Source: JAPLFM01 sp964650885 (GTDB taxonomy: Bacteria; Bacteroidota; Ignavibacteria; Kapaibacteriales; UBA2268). Taken from it: 64,000 nt of DNA. Below the pieces are notes generated by a model, which did not search any database, was not told the DNA's origin, and was given only the letters and a program-made list of their open reading frames with translations. A program made the translations under genes and the position numbers. The stretch lies in the NCBI GenBank assembly GCA_964650885.1, contig CAZYXG010000001.1, positions 1-64,000 on the forward strand. Reading direction: 5' to 3'. Positions within the stretch are counted from its first letter, which is position 1. Each line of letters starts with the position of its first letter. Below, in pieces: positions 18,903 through 27,796 of the stretch.

Positions 18903-19868
18903 TTATTCCTCTATCTCTTGCAATTCACTTGCACCAGTTTCGGCTTCATTCTGTTTCAGTATGTAGTCATCATGAAGTATTTGGGTTTTAGGCAAATTTT
19001 GAAGTACTTTTTTTACTTCTTCAAATTTCAACTTATTACCTCTTAAGTCAAGTATATCTAAATTTGTCATAGTCATCAAAGAATTTGGTATTGCTTTCAA
19101 TGAATTGTTAGAAATGTCTAAAATTTTCAAATTTTTAAGTTCTGCTAAGTTATCAGTCATTGTTTTAATTTTATTACCTTTTAATCTAAGTACTTTCAAA
19201 TTAATTAAATCTGACAAATCATTAGGCAACTCTTTCAATTTATTTTCCGATAAATCCAAGTATTCCAATCTATGGAAATCCATTATCTCGGCAGGGAACT
19301 TATTGAAACTATTTTTTGCCAAGCTTAAATATTTCAAGCTGCTATGCAAACCCTCAGGGAATTTCTTCAATTTTGAATTATCGAAAGAAGCAGCATATTC
19401 ATTCTTATAAATTGTCGATTTGCTTCGGTCAAAATCAATTGTTCTAATTTTATTGTTCAAATCAGAAATTGTTTTAGTTATGCTTTCCAGTGCAATTTTG
19501 CTTTCACTGAAATTCTTTTTGTTTGATTTGAGTAAATTTAGAGCAGTATTCATAGATTGCAATGACATTTCAAGAAAATATTTCTTGTTGCTATATTCTT
19601 TATTAGCATTGCTCATATCTCTATATAGATAACCCATCTGTTCATTCGATTTTGCTAACCAATAGTTATCTTTCGATTTTCTCAATGTACTTTGCGATTT
19701 CTCGATATAGTCTTTTGCTTTGTCAAATTCCCCAGCTTCTCTATAAGTACCAGCCAAGCTGATATACTTTTTAGCTTGTTCCACACTAGTAGCAGCAAAA
19801 GTATTTGCAACTGCAAATACTAAAGCTAAAAGAATAATAGTTCTTAATTTCATTGTCATATTTTTCAT
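18903..19868 (-). CDS. Exported TPR/leucine-rich-repeat protein
   Basis: 321 aa with a signal peptide (hydrophobic TIILLALVFAVANTFAA). Residues about 26-130 are helical TPR-like repeats (AGTYREAGEFDKAKDYIEKS). Residues about 170-300 hold five to six leucine-rich repeats of the form LEYLDLSENKLKELPNDLS, LKVLRLKGNKIKTMTDNLA and LKILDISNNSLKAIPNSLM. The C-terminus is acidic (ASELQEIEE). LRRs suggest protein-protein contacts in the periplasm or at the surface; no catalytic motif is visible. It starts 4 bases after the stop of the coiled-coil barrel protein, so the two form an operon. Confidence 0.8.
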   Translation of the reverse strand: MKNMTMKLRTIILLALVFAVANTFAATSVEQAKKYISLAGTYREAGEFDKAKDYIEKSQSTLRKSKDNYWLAKSNEQMGYLYRDMSNANKEYSNKKYFLEMSLQSMNTALNLLKSNKKNFSESKIALESITKTISDLNNKIRTIDFDRSKSTIYKNEYAASFDNSKLKKFPEGLHSSLKYLSLAKNSFNKFPAEIMDFHRLEYLDLSENKLKELPNDLSDLINLKVLRLKGNKIKTMTDNLAELKNLKILDISNNSLKAIPNSLMTMTNLDILDLRGNKLKFEEVKKVLQNLPKTQILHDDYILKQNEAETGASELQEIEE

Positions 19869-19872
19869 TTAA

Positions 19873-21078
19873 TTATTCTCCGTATTGTTTCCAAAGTCCG
19901 AAACGCAATCCAAAATTTAAACTACTTTGATTTATTTTACCAATGTTTAAAGTTTCGGGTGCGGAATAAACCACGCTGTTATTATAAAAAAGTAGTGAAT
20001 AGCCTATGAATAAATCCACAGGATGATTTCTAACAGTATTGCGGAAACCTAATTCCAATCTTAATTGCTGACCTTTATTGGAGCTTCTTGCATAATCCGA
20101 ATTGAAATTAATCTGATTAGGCGACTTGGTATCTGAAAAGAAGAAACCAACCCCTACTTTCAAATAACCAGAATAAGAACCAAGATTCATAATGTCTTTG
20201 ATAGTGCCACTAAGCCCAAAGGCATAAAGCTGCGAATTAAAAATCAAACTACCAGTTGTGTTTTGGTTGCTCAAATTTGAATTAAAGTTATTGTATTCAC
20301 CATAAATTTCAAAATTGTCGTTCTCTATTCCAATCAAAGCATTTGTATTTAAGTTTATTCCAAATCTAAAGTTTGGCTCGTATTCCAAAGCAGAATTATT
20401 GCTAAAATATTGATTCCCGCCAAAGTCAAAACTCATCACGTTTGTATGTTTGCTATAATTAGAAGAGTAGTATTTTTCAATTTCTTCAATTTTCTTTCTG
20501 TTCTTTTTCAGATTAGCTATATCACTCATCATTTTGGCTTCTCTTAAGCTGTCGTTTTCCAAATAAAGTTCATTAACCAAATCTCGCAAACGATATGTAT
20601 AGTTAGTGTCCAATTGAGCCATGAAAATTTCTGATTGCAAACGTTCATTTTCATTTCTGAGTTTTGAGAGTTCTACATCATAGTTTTTCAGCACATCTAT
20701 TAGCTTATTGCCTTGGATTTTTGCTATAGCATTAGCTGATTCTTTGGCTTGTTTGTAGTATTTTCTCAAAATTGCCGCATCGGGGGAAGTCAATTCTTCC
20801 GAGCTTGGTAGCAATGGCTTTTTAAAATTTGTATAACCTTTATCATTTAGCTTCATCCAGTTTGAATTAGCAATTTGATAATATTCCATCAGCTTTTGAT
20901 AATATATTTCTTCATTTTCGGTAATGAATTCATATTCAGCTTGACTTGGTTCTTTTGGAATTGTAATTTCAGCATTTTGCAATATATTCTTACCAGTCTG
21001 AATTGGGTCGGACTGAGTTTGAGCAAAAGCAAATGAAGAACACAGCAATAGCAGTGTAATTTTTAAGCAATTCTGCAT
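19873..21078 (-). CDS. Coiled-coil protein with C-terminal outer-membrane barrel-like domain
   Basis: 401 aa, not recognised as a named family. It has a signal peptide (TLLLLCSSFAFAQ). Residues about 125-210 are a heptad-rich coiled coil (LSKLRNENERLQSEIF). The C-terminal half alternates polar and hydrophobic residues in strands with Gly and aromatic ends (GYLKVGVGFFFSD, LRLELGFRN, NFGLRFGLW), as in an outer-membrane beta barrel. The first gene of the two-gene unit with the TPR/LRR protein. A role in envelope structure is plausible but not shown. Confidence 0.65.
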   Translation of the reverse strand: MQNCLKITLLLLCSSFAFAQTQSDPIQTGKNILQNAEITIPKEPSQAEYEFITENEEIYYQKLMEYYQIANSNWMKLNDKGYTNFKKPLLPSSEELTSPDAAILRKYYKQAKESANAIAKIQGNKLIDVLKNYDVELSKLRNENERLQSEIFMAQLDTNYTYRLRDLVNELYLENDSLREAKMMSDIANLKKNRKKIEEIEKYYSSNYSKHTNVMSFDFGGNQYFSNNSALEYEPNFRFGINLNTNALIGIENDNFEIYGEYNNFNSNLSNQNTTGSLIFNSQLYAFGLSGTIKDIMNLGSYSGYLKVGVGFFFSDTKSPNQINFNSDYARSSNKGQQLRLELGFRNTVRNHPVDLFIGYSLLFYNNSVVYSAPETLNIGKINQSSLNFGLRFGLWKQYGE

Positions 21079-21193
21079 TGTATTTACCTCTAAATTCTAA
21101 TATTAATGATTATTGAGGAGTTATAATCCTGCATATTAGAGCATACAGATAATGCAATTTAATGATATTTATTTGACTTAACTCTAAGTATTT

Positions 21194-21640
21194 CTACTTA
21201 TCTTTTTCCCAAACTAATGTTGGCGTAGTTTCTTTACCTTCAAAAAGTAAGGGCATGGCAGTCAATTTCAGATATAGTTTGTTGTTTGTTTCCGTGAATT
21301 CATAATAACGTTTGACTTTTTTCCCAATCCAATTAGGAAATAGACTTTGTTTAACACTATGAGCAATAAATTTGCCAAACTCGTGAACCGTGTAATCACC
21401 GCAGTATGAGATGTATTGGTTGAATGATTCTATAATCTCTTCGGGTTTACCAAAGCGATAATCTTCGTTTGCGAATTTAGTTCTATTCAAATTTCCAAGC
21501 TGAGCTGACATTTTCCCATTATCCATATAGACTATCGTTCCAGCAATATTATTGCCAAAAGGGTAGTGCTTGCTTTCGCCAGTTTGAAAATAGAAATCTT
21601 TTAAACTCCAGCTTCCGATTAATTTTTCTGATGTTGACAT
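21194..21640 (-). CDS. Lipocalin-like domain protein
   Basis: 148 aa without a signal peptide. It matches the Lipocalin_5 pattern: N-terminal LIGSWSLKDFYF, PFGNNIAGTIVYMDNGKMSAQL, then YISYCGDYTVHE and a C-terminal TPTLVWEK strand. These proteins form a small barrel and are usually of unknown function; some sit in polyketide or stress contexts. The ATG is one base after the stop of the OmpA-family gene, so it is co-transcribed with it. Confidence 0.75.
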   Translation of the reverse strand: MSTSEKLIGSWSLKDFYFQTGESKHYPFGNNIAGTIVYMDNGKMSAQLGNLNRTKFANEDYRFGKPEEIIESFNQYISYCGDYTVHEFGKFIAHSVKQSLFPNWIGKKVKRYYEFTETNNKLYLKLTAMPLLFEGKETTPTLVWEKDK

Positions 21641-21641
21641 A

Positions 21642-23645
21642 TTATTTGACTATTTGAAATTCAACTCTGCGATTGAGTGTGCGTCCTTCTTCGGTACTAT
21701 TATCAGCAACAGGTTTATCCTTACCATAACCTTTAGATGAGATGTGGTCTTTTAAAGCACCATTTTCGATTAAGTAGCTCTCAACTGATTCAGCTCGTTT
21801 GTGAGATAGTTTCAAATTCCTATCTTGTGTGCCAATATTATCTGTAAATCCTTGAATTTCTATTGATACTTCAGGATTATCTTTCATAAATTTAATTACT
21901 CTTTTCAGCTCTGGGAAAGATTCAGGTAGCAAAGTGAATTCTTTAAATTCAAAGAAAATATTGTTTAAACGAATTGATGAACCTTTTTCAATTTTCACCA
22001 TTGAAATATCTCTCTTTACTTCATCATAATTTGTGAAGCCTGTCAAATCAATATTTTGATTCACTGCAATAAATCCTTTCGCCTCTGCTAAGAAACTATA
22101 CTTTTCACCCGCAGGAAGTACTATTTTAAATTCACCAGTTGCACTATCTGAACGAGCAATGCCAAGTTCTTTTCCATCTGCCAATCGGCTATATATAATC
22201 TTGGTTGCAAGTGGCAATGAATCTTTTTGATTTCTAACATTTCCAGATAGCAAAACTACAGTTTTTGGTTTTAGTTCTGCTGGCAATTTCACTCTGAAAA
22301 TATCATCAACCCCTATAGAATTATTACTTGAAACAAAATAAGCATATTCACCATTAGCAGGAATTGTATAATAAGCATCCCACCCATCGGAATTTATCAC
22401 ATTCCCTAAGTTTTCTGGTTCGCTCCAGTTTGTCCAACCGTCATCTAATCTATGTGTAACAAATAAATCATTCATTCCATAGCCAGGAAAACCGCTACTA
22501 GAATAGAAAAGTGTTACACCATCGGCAGCTAAAAATGGAGAAATTTCATCGGACGAACTATTTACAACATTTCCTAAGTTCAATGGCTCTGTCCAAACTC
22601 CTTCGGAATCTAAAAAACAAGCATAGATGTCATTTCCACCAATAGAATTTACACCTTCTACTCCAACCAAGAGAACTTTGCCATTGCTGCTTAAGTTATA
22701 ACTTGAGTTGTTATTATTACTTATGAAATTTTTGATTTCAACTTTTGTCGGCTTTGCCCATACTCCATTGTTCAAAAAAGATAATGAAATGCCTTTGCTC
22801 ATAGGTGCATTGTCATTATATACATTTCCTACTAGTAATTCATTATTACTGGGCGAAAGAGAAATTGCATAGTTGTTGTATTCATTATTAAGTGGGCGAC
22901 CTAAATTGACTGCTTCTTGAAAAGCTCCTTTAGCTAATTCTGAATACCAAATGTCCAAAGCTTTTTTTTCCCCTATGTTATCGGGGTGATTAGAACGAGT
23001 GAAATATAATTTCTTGCCATCGAAAGAAATAATTGGAGCTAATTCTGAATATTCTGAATTGATTTTAATTCCTAAATTTTCTGGTTTTGTTGTAATAGCC
23101 TGCCCTTTATAAGTATTTATAACAGGAGCAAAAGATGCATTAATATCATCGCTGATTCCAATTGCATCAATCTGTTGAAAACCAGGCACTTTAGAAGTGT
23201 TTAAATAAACTTTTGCTGAAACCACTTGATAAGGTGTTCTACCAGTTTTTATTTCAAATATTCTATAACTTTCATCTAAATAAGGAAATAATTTATTTTC
23301 ATAAACTTTATATTCTTCACCTTCGGAATCACTAAGTATTACTTTGCAAATAGAGCCAGGGTTATAATTTTCAATTATCCCAATTTTCTCAATTGCCATT
23401 GGGCTACTGAATTTCACTTGAATAAATTCTTCACCTTTACTCCATTCAAAACTGGGCGACCAAGCTGAAGGAGTGCTTCCAAATCCTTTGGAAACTGAAG
23501 GCTTGCCTAACACATTCTTAGCAGAGCCAACTGTTGTGCTTTTTTCTGAAGAAAAAGTAATAACTTCATCAGCCCATTGAATTCTTTGAGCAATAGCTGT
23601 ACTAAAAAGCAGGACTAAAATGATAATATTTGTGAGAATTCTCAT
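21642..23645 (-). CDS. PD40-repeat OmpA-family outer-membrane protein
   Basis: 667 aa. A signal peptide (ILVLLFSTAIAQ) is followed by a discoidin-like N-terminal beta region (about 20-150). A WD40-like PD40 propeller follows (repeats such as APIISFDGKKLYFTRSN, AISLSPSNNELLVG, SPFLAADGVTLFYSSSG). A carboxypeptidase-regulatory-like beta sandwich is near 470-540. The C-terminal OmpA/MotB domain (about 548-667) has the peptidoglycan-binding pattern IQGFTDNIGTQDRNLKLSHKRAE and GRTLNRRVEF. Such proteins anchor the outer membrane to the wall in Bacteroidota and some are linked to T9SS. A TATTTTTG box lies about 33 bases before the start. Confidence 0.88.
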   Translation of the reverse strand: MRILTNIIILVLLFSTAIAQRIQWADEVITFSSEKSTTVGSAKNVLGKPSVSKGFGSTPSAWSPSFEWSKGEEFIQVKFSSPMAIEKIGIIENYNPGSICKVILSDSEGEEYKVYENKLFPYLDESYRIFEIKTGRTPYQVVSAKVYLNTSKVPGFQQIDAIGISDDINASFAPVINTYKGQAITTKPENLGIKINSEYSELAPIISFDGKKLYFTRSNHPDNIGEKKALDIWYSELAKGAFQEAVNLGRPLNNEYNNYAISLSPSNNELLVGNVYNDNAPMSKGISLSFLNNGVWAKPTKVEIKNFISNNNNSSYNLSSNGKVLLVGVEGVNSIGGNDIYACFLDSEGVWTEPLNLGNVVNSSSDEISPFLAADGVTLFYSSSGFPGYGMNDLFVTHRLDDGWTNWSEPENLGNVINSDGWDAYYTIPANGEYAYFVSSNNSIGVDDIFRVKLPAELKPKTVVLLSGNVRNQKDSLPLATKIIYSRLADGKELGIARSDSATGEFKIVLPAGEKYSFLAEAKGFIAVNQNIDLTGFTNYDEVKRDISMVKIEKGSSIRLNNIFFEFKEFTLLPESFPELKRVIKFMKDNPEVSIEIQGFTDNIGTQDRNLKLSHKRAESVESYLIENGALKDHISSKGYGKDKPVADNSTEEGRTLNRRVEFQIVK

Positions 23646-23677
23646 TTGAACTTAAATTTAATGACTGTTTATATTTG
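23645..23677 (+). promoter_or_regulatory. Candidate promoter for the lipoprotein-TonB receptor pair
   Basis: TTTG (23645-23648) and TATATTTG (23670-23677) are separated by 21 bases, close to the Bacteroidota consensus. It would give a leader of about 115 bases. A reverse-strand TATTTTTG (23685-23678) lies back to back with it and could serve the OmpA-family gene, but its TTG spacing is too long. Confidence 0.35.
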
Positions 23678-23797
23678 CAAAAATAAAAAGTTTAACCTTA
23701 AGAGATTTACAATTATGTTGAAAATTAGAAAATTCTTTTGAAAGTTTAATAATGATTTTCTTAATTTTCAGAAATTTATTAATTCAATTCAAAGATA

Positions 23798-24313
23798 ATG
23801 CAAATTAAAAATGCAAAATTTGGTTTATTTTCTCTTGTTGTTTTTGCAATGATACTCTCAGTTTCTTGCAATGGTGGGCTTGAACCTCCTGCAAAAGAAG
23901 ATGCTTCGAAACCCAAAAATTTGATTTTTGGAACAATTCGGTATATACAAGGCAAAAATAATTGGCCTCCAATTGATTCTATGAAAGATTTGAGAATTGT
24001 TTTCTTCACATCAATGCCAGATAGTGCTGGTTTGTTTAATGATGTAATTGCTGGGAAAGTAGTATTTACTGATAGCACATTAGCATTCAATGTAGATTCC
24101 ACTGGCTTTCAATTTAAAGTGCCAACAACTCCAATTACTTTTAAGTATGTAGCAGTTGCTCAAAATTATGCTGGAATTTTAGAATGGAAAGTAGTTGGTC
24201 TTTATTCGAAAGATGGAATTAACCCAAGTGAGTTATTTATTGGTAAAGATAGTGTTATCAGGAATGTTGATATAAATGTTGATTTTAAAAATTTACCACC
24301 ACAACCATTTTAA
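23798..24313 (+). CDS. Small lipoprotein preceding a TonB receptor
   Basis: 171 aa with a lipoprotein signal (LVVFAMILSVSCNGG, lipobox Cys about residue 24). The rest is predicted beta-rich with segments such as IFGTIRYIQGKNNWPP and GILEWKVVGLY; no known family is recognised. Pairing with the TonB receptor 8 bases downstream suggests it works with that receptor at the outer membrane, perhaps in substrate capture. An opposite-strand ORF overlaps but lacks any family features. Confidence 0.75.
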   Translation: MQIKNAKFGLFSLVVFAMILSVSCNGGLEPPAKEDASKPKNLIFGTIRYIQGKNNWPPIDSMKDLRIVFFTSMPDSAGLFNDVIAGKVVFTDSTLAFNVDSTGFQFKVPTTPITFKYVAVAQNYAGILEWKVVGLYSKDGINPSELFIGKDSVIRNVDINVDFKNLPPQPF

Positions 24314-24321
24314 GAAAGATA

Positions 24322-26526
24322 TTGAAAAATAAATTATATATATTGTTCTTAACGTATTCTTTGCTTTTAACCAGCAATGTTATTGCTAACAACTTTATTG
24401 GTATTGTTGTAGATGAAAGCAATCAGAGCAAATTGCAATTCGCCACAGTTAAGTTCTTGGATTATAGCGGTGGGACTTTTACAGATGCAAATGGCAAATT
24501 TATTCTAAATGACAAATCAAGCAAAAGATCTGATTATAAGATTATAATTTCTATGGTTGGCTATCAACAAGTAATTATTGACTTAAGCTCACCAAATAAT
24601 AGATATGAGGTACAAGATGGATTGGACTATCTTTATATTCAGCTCAAACCTTCAATTTTGAATTATGATGAAGTGATAATCTCAGCATCAAAAAAAATTC
24701 AAGCTGTTCAGGAAGTTCCAATTTCATTTTCTATTCTTAAAGGGAGCGACTTAAATTTACGTTCCAATAAAAGTATTGAGAAAATATTAGAAATAGTGCC
24801 TGGAGTTGAAATAGTTAGAGATAATGTTTCTATTCGTGGAACATCTGGGTTTACATTTGGGCTTGGTTCTCGTACTGCCTTGCTACTCGATGGATTCCCA
24901 TTATTAGCAGGAGATAATGGCGACATTAAATTTGAAGCACTACCTCTTTATAATGTAGAAAGGGTAGAGATAATCAAAGGAGCTGGCTCTGCTCTTTATG
25001 GCACTGGTGCTCTTGGTGGAGTTGTGAATATAATCACAGAAGAGCCAAAAGAAAATAGATATTCAATTAGAATGTTTTCTGGTTTTTTCCCAAAGCCGAA
25101 CCATGAAGAATGGAACTTTAGCAACAACTTGAATTTTAATTCCGGATTAGATTTATCAATTGTGCAGAAATATGGCGATTTGGGTGTTATAGGTACTCTT
25201 GGTTATTACGATAAGCAAAGTTACAGAACAGGTGACAAAGAAAAACACATCAGCGGCTTTTTAAAAACAAGCTTAGCAGTTAATGAAACAGATAAAATTA
25301 ATCTCTTAGCAAATGTTTCACTTGTAGAAAGAGACGATTGGGTTTATTGGAAAAGCTTAGCTCAAGCTTTTACTTCGCAAAATGACACTTTGCCAAAAAT
25401 AAACTCAAATAAGTTTACTCTTTTTGCAGATTATCAAACAATTCTCAATGAAAAAAATGTACTTTTGCTTAGAGCAGGTACTTTCTATACCACTTATAAT
25501 AACAATTTGATTCCCAATAGTGATTCATACAGGCAATCCAATGCAAATTCTATGAATTTTGAAGCTCAGCTTAACACAAGTTTATTTGATAAAATAAATT
25601 TAACTACGGGGTTAAACGCTTCACTCAATTCAGTTCGTTCTTTCACTTTTAAAGACCATAATCAATCAATTTTTGGAGCATATACTCAAGCAGAAATTAA
25701 AAACATTGATGATTTGATTATTACATTAGGAGCTAGATTTGATAGAGAGCAAACTGACAATAATCAAGAAAACATTGTACTTTCCCCCAAAGTTGGAATG
25801 TCCTATTTAGCAACTGATTATCTAACCTTTAGGGGATCTTTAGGAAGAGGGTTCAGAGCACCCACTATTGCTGAAAAATATACAAATGTAAGATTTGCAG
25901 GGCTTACTGTATTAGAAAACACATTACTAAAGCCCGAAACAAGCTATTCTTATGAATTGGGTGGAAATTATAGATTAAACTTAGATAACTTTACAATGAA
26001 TATAGACTTGGCAATATTTCAAAATGATTTGAAAAATTTAATTGATCCAAATATAACTGGCTCGAATGTAAAATTTCAAAATATTTCTATTGCAAGGATT
26101 CGTGGGATAGAAATTGGAACAAGATTTTTAATTGCCAATGCAGTTGGTTTGGAAGCTTCAGTAACATTGATGGATCCAGTTGATTCAACTCTTACAACTA
26201 AATTGAAATATAGAGCTGAGCAAATGTTTGTTGGAAAATTATTTTTGCCATTCAGTAAAGATTTGAATTTAGTATTGAATTACAGATACAAATCAAAATG
26301 GCAAGCGATTGATTTATTGTTGGCTCAACAAGTCAAAGATGCACTAATATTCAATAGTCCAAGCGTTTTAGATGTTATCATAAATTACAATCTAAAGAAT
26401 TTAACAGGTAGTAATATCGAAATTAATTTAAGTTGCTTCAACGTATTAAATTATTACTATACAGAAATGGTTGGCAATATGGGACCAACGAGAATGTATA
26501 ATTTACAAATGAGATATACTTACTAA
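24322..26526 (+). CDS. TonB-dependent outer-membrane receptor
   Basis: 734 aa starting at TTG 24322, 8 bases after the lipoprotein stop. A signal peptide is followed by a CarboxypepD_reg-like beta sandwich (about 24-112: GIVVDESNQSKLQFATVKF), a plug domain (about 125-235) with LDGFPLLAGDNGDIKFEALP and VERVEIIKGAGSALYGTGALGGVVNI, and a 22-strand-type barrel ending in MRYTY with the usual terminal aromatic. It imports a ligand such as a siderophore, cobalamin or oligosaccharide with energy from TonB-ExbBD, none of which is in the window. The ligand is not predictable here. Confidence 0.92.
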   Translation: MKNKLYILFLTYSLLLTSNVIANNFIGIVVDESNQSKLQFATVKFLDYSGGTFTDANGKFILNDKSSKRSDYKIIISMVGYQQVIIDLSSPNNRYEVQDGLDYLYIQLKPSILNYDEVIISASKKIQAVQEVPISFSILKGSDLNLRSNKSIEKILEIVPGVEIVRDNVSIRGTSGFTFGLGSRTALLLDGFPLLAGDNGDIKFEALPLYNVERVEIIKGAGSALYGTGALGGVVNIITEEPKENRYSIRMFSGFFPKPNHEEWNFSNNLNFNSGLDLSIVQKYGDLGVIGTLGYYDKQSYRTGDKEKHISGFLKTSLAVNETDKINLLANVSLVERDDWVYWKSLAQAFTSQNDTLPKINSNKFTLFADYQTILNEKNVLLLRAGTFYTTYNNNLIPNSDSYRQSNANSMNFEAQLNTSLFDKINLTTGLNASLNSVRSFTFKDHNQSIFGAYTQAEIKNIDDLIITLGARFDREQTDNNQENIVLSPKVGMSYLATDYLTFRGSLGRGFRAPTIAEKYTNVRFAGLTVLENTLLKPETSYSYELGGNYRLNLDNFTMNIDLAIFQNDLKNLIDPNITGSNVKFQNISIARIRGIEIGTRFLIANAVGLEASVTLMDPVDSTLTTKLKYRAEQMFVGKLFLPFSKDLNLVLNYRYKSKWQAIDLLLAQQVKDALIFNSPSVLDVIINYNLKNLTGSNIEINLSCFNVLNYYYTEMVGNMGPTRMYNLQMRYTY

Positions 26527-26531
26527 TTAGA

Positions 26532-26711
26532 ATGTCTGAAAAATTAATTGAAAATATTGATTATTACATCAATGAAACTGGACTTTTAGTATTCACAAAA
26601 CATTACCATGAAAAGCGTGGTTACTGCTGTAAAAGTGGCTGTTTGAATTGTCCTTGGAATTATAAAGAAAAACAAAAAGAGGAAGATTATGCAAAAATTA
26701 AAACAATTTAG
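26532..26711 (+). CDS. DUF5522 small Cys-rich protein
   Basis: 59 aa, below common ORF length cut-offs. It has the DUF5522 pattern YYINETGLLVFTKHYHEKRG followed by YCCKSGCLNCPW, with four clustered cysteines that suggest metal or Fe-S binding. It starts 5 bases after the TonB receptor stop, and its last 23 bases overlap the start of the next lipoprotein gene. The function of the family is unknown. Confidence 0.85.
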   Translation: MSEKLIENIDYYINETGLLVFTKHYHEKRGYCCKSGCLNCPWNYKEKQKEEDYAKIKTI

Positions 26712-27054
26712 TTTGTTACTTTTATTATTAATAGTTTCTTGCAGTGGCAATAAAGACCCAAAAGAATACCCAAAAGCTATTATGGGTGATTGGTATGGGC
26801 TTTATATTGGTAAAGAAGTAATTATTCACATACATTCCACAAAAACATTGCAAATTGAATTTCCAGATAATAATTTGGTTTACACCACAAATTATTATTT
26901 CAATGACGAAGAAGTTCTTGCATTAGAAAAACCATATCAAGAATGTAAAATCAAAACAATGACGGATAAGGAAATGGAATTTGAATTGCCCAAAACTAAA
27001 GACAAACTGCCAATCCCTTTTATAATGGGAATAGTTTTTAAAAGAATGGACTGA
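26689..27054 (+). CDS. Small lipoprotein of unknown function
   Basis: 121 aa with a lipoprotein signal (FSLLLLLLIVSCSG, lipobox VSC). The mature part is about 100 residues with a lipocalin-like start (MGDWYGLYIGKE) and short strands; no family could be named. The ribosome-binding site AGAGGAAG is strong and lies inside the DUF5522 gene. It is followed 50 bases later by mtgA. Confidence 0.75.
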   Translation: MQKLKQFSLLLLLLIVSCSGNKDPKEYPKAIMGDWYGLYIGKEVIIHIHSTKTLQIEFPDNNLVYTTNYYFNDEEVLALEKPYQECKIKTMTDKEMEFELPKTKDKLPIPFIMGIVFKRMD

Positions 27055-27104
27055 TTCCTAAATAAGGAAAAAGCTATAAAGTATTTGTTTAACTTGCGTT
27101 TATA

Positions 27105-27782
27105 ATGAAAGTATTCTTGAAAATAATAAAATGGACATTGCTCGCAATAGTAGGTTTTGTTCTATTTGCTCCTATTTGGGTTTTAATCTATAAGGTTATA
27201 GACCCTCCTATTACTGCACATATGGTATTCAAACTTATGGATGGTAATGGCATTCATAAAGATTGGGCAGATTATGAAGATATCTCGCCTAACTTCTTCA
27301 AAGCAGTTGTTGGAGGCGAAGATGGTCGCTTTATGTCCCATGAAGGAGTGGACTGGAAAGCTGTAGAAGATGCAAAACGTTATAACGAACGCAACAAAGG
27401 AAAAAAAATGCGTGGGGCATCTACAATAACGATGCAAACTGCAAAAAACACATTTCTTTGGCACGGAAGAAACTACGTTCGCAAAGGGCTGGAAGTTTAT
27501 TTCACATATTTGATTGAATATATTTGGGGCAAAAAGAGAATTTTAGAAGTTTATGCAAACGTAGTTGAATTAGGCGAAGGAATTTATGGAGTTGAAGAAG
27601 CTTCCCAAAGATTCTTTGGGAAAAGTGCTAAAAACTTAAGTCCTAGAGAAGCTGCACTAATGGCGGCTGTTTTACCAAATCCAATTCGTTGGTCGCCTGC
27701 ACATCCTACGCCATATATTGAAAAAAGAGTTTCTTTCATTTTAGGGCGAATGGGAGTTGCAATCCCCAAAGTTAAGAAATAG
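27105..27782 (+). CDS. mtgA: Monofunctional biosynthetic peptidoglycan transglycosylase
   Basis: 225 aa GT51 glycosyltransferase. One N-terminal membrane anchor (about 10-30) is followed by the lipid II polymerase domain. The catalytic Glu is E72 in GGEDGRFMSHEG. Other GT51 motifs are RGASTITMQTAKN (103-115), KRILEVYANVVELG and SPREAALMAAVLPNP. It lacks a transpeptidase domain, hence monofunctional. It ends 14 bases before mutS. Confidence 0.95.
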   Translation: MKVFLKIIKWTLLAIVGFVLFAPIWVLIYKVIDPPITAHMVFKLMDGNGIHKDWADYEDISPNFFKAVVGGEDGRFMSHEGVDWKAVEDAKRYNERNKGKKMRGASTITMQTAKNTFLWHGRNYVRKGLEVYFTYLIEYIWGKKRILEVYANVVELGEGIYGVEEASQRFFGKSAKNLSPREAALMAAVLPNPIRWSPAHPTPYIEKRVSFILGRMGVAIPKVKK

Positions 27783-27796
27783 TATAATAAAAAAGT

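Noticed and set aside
23779..24102. A 107-codon ORF opposite the lipoprotein gene
   Set aside because: It is a shadow of the lipoprotein frame, which has a clear lipobox and fits directly before the TonB receptor.
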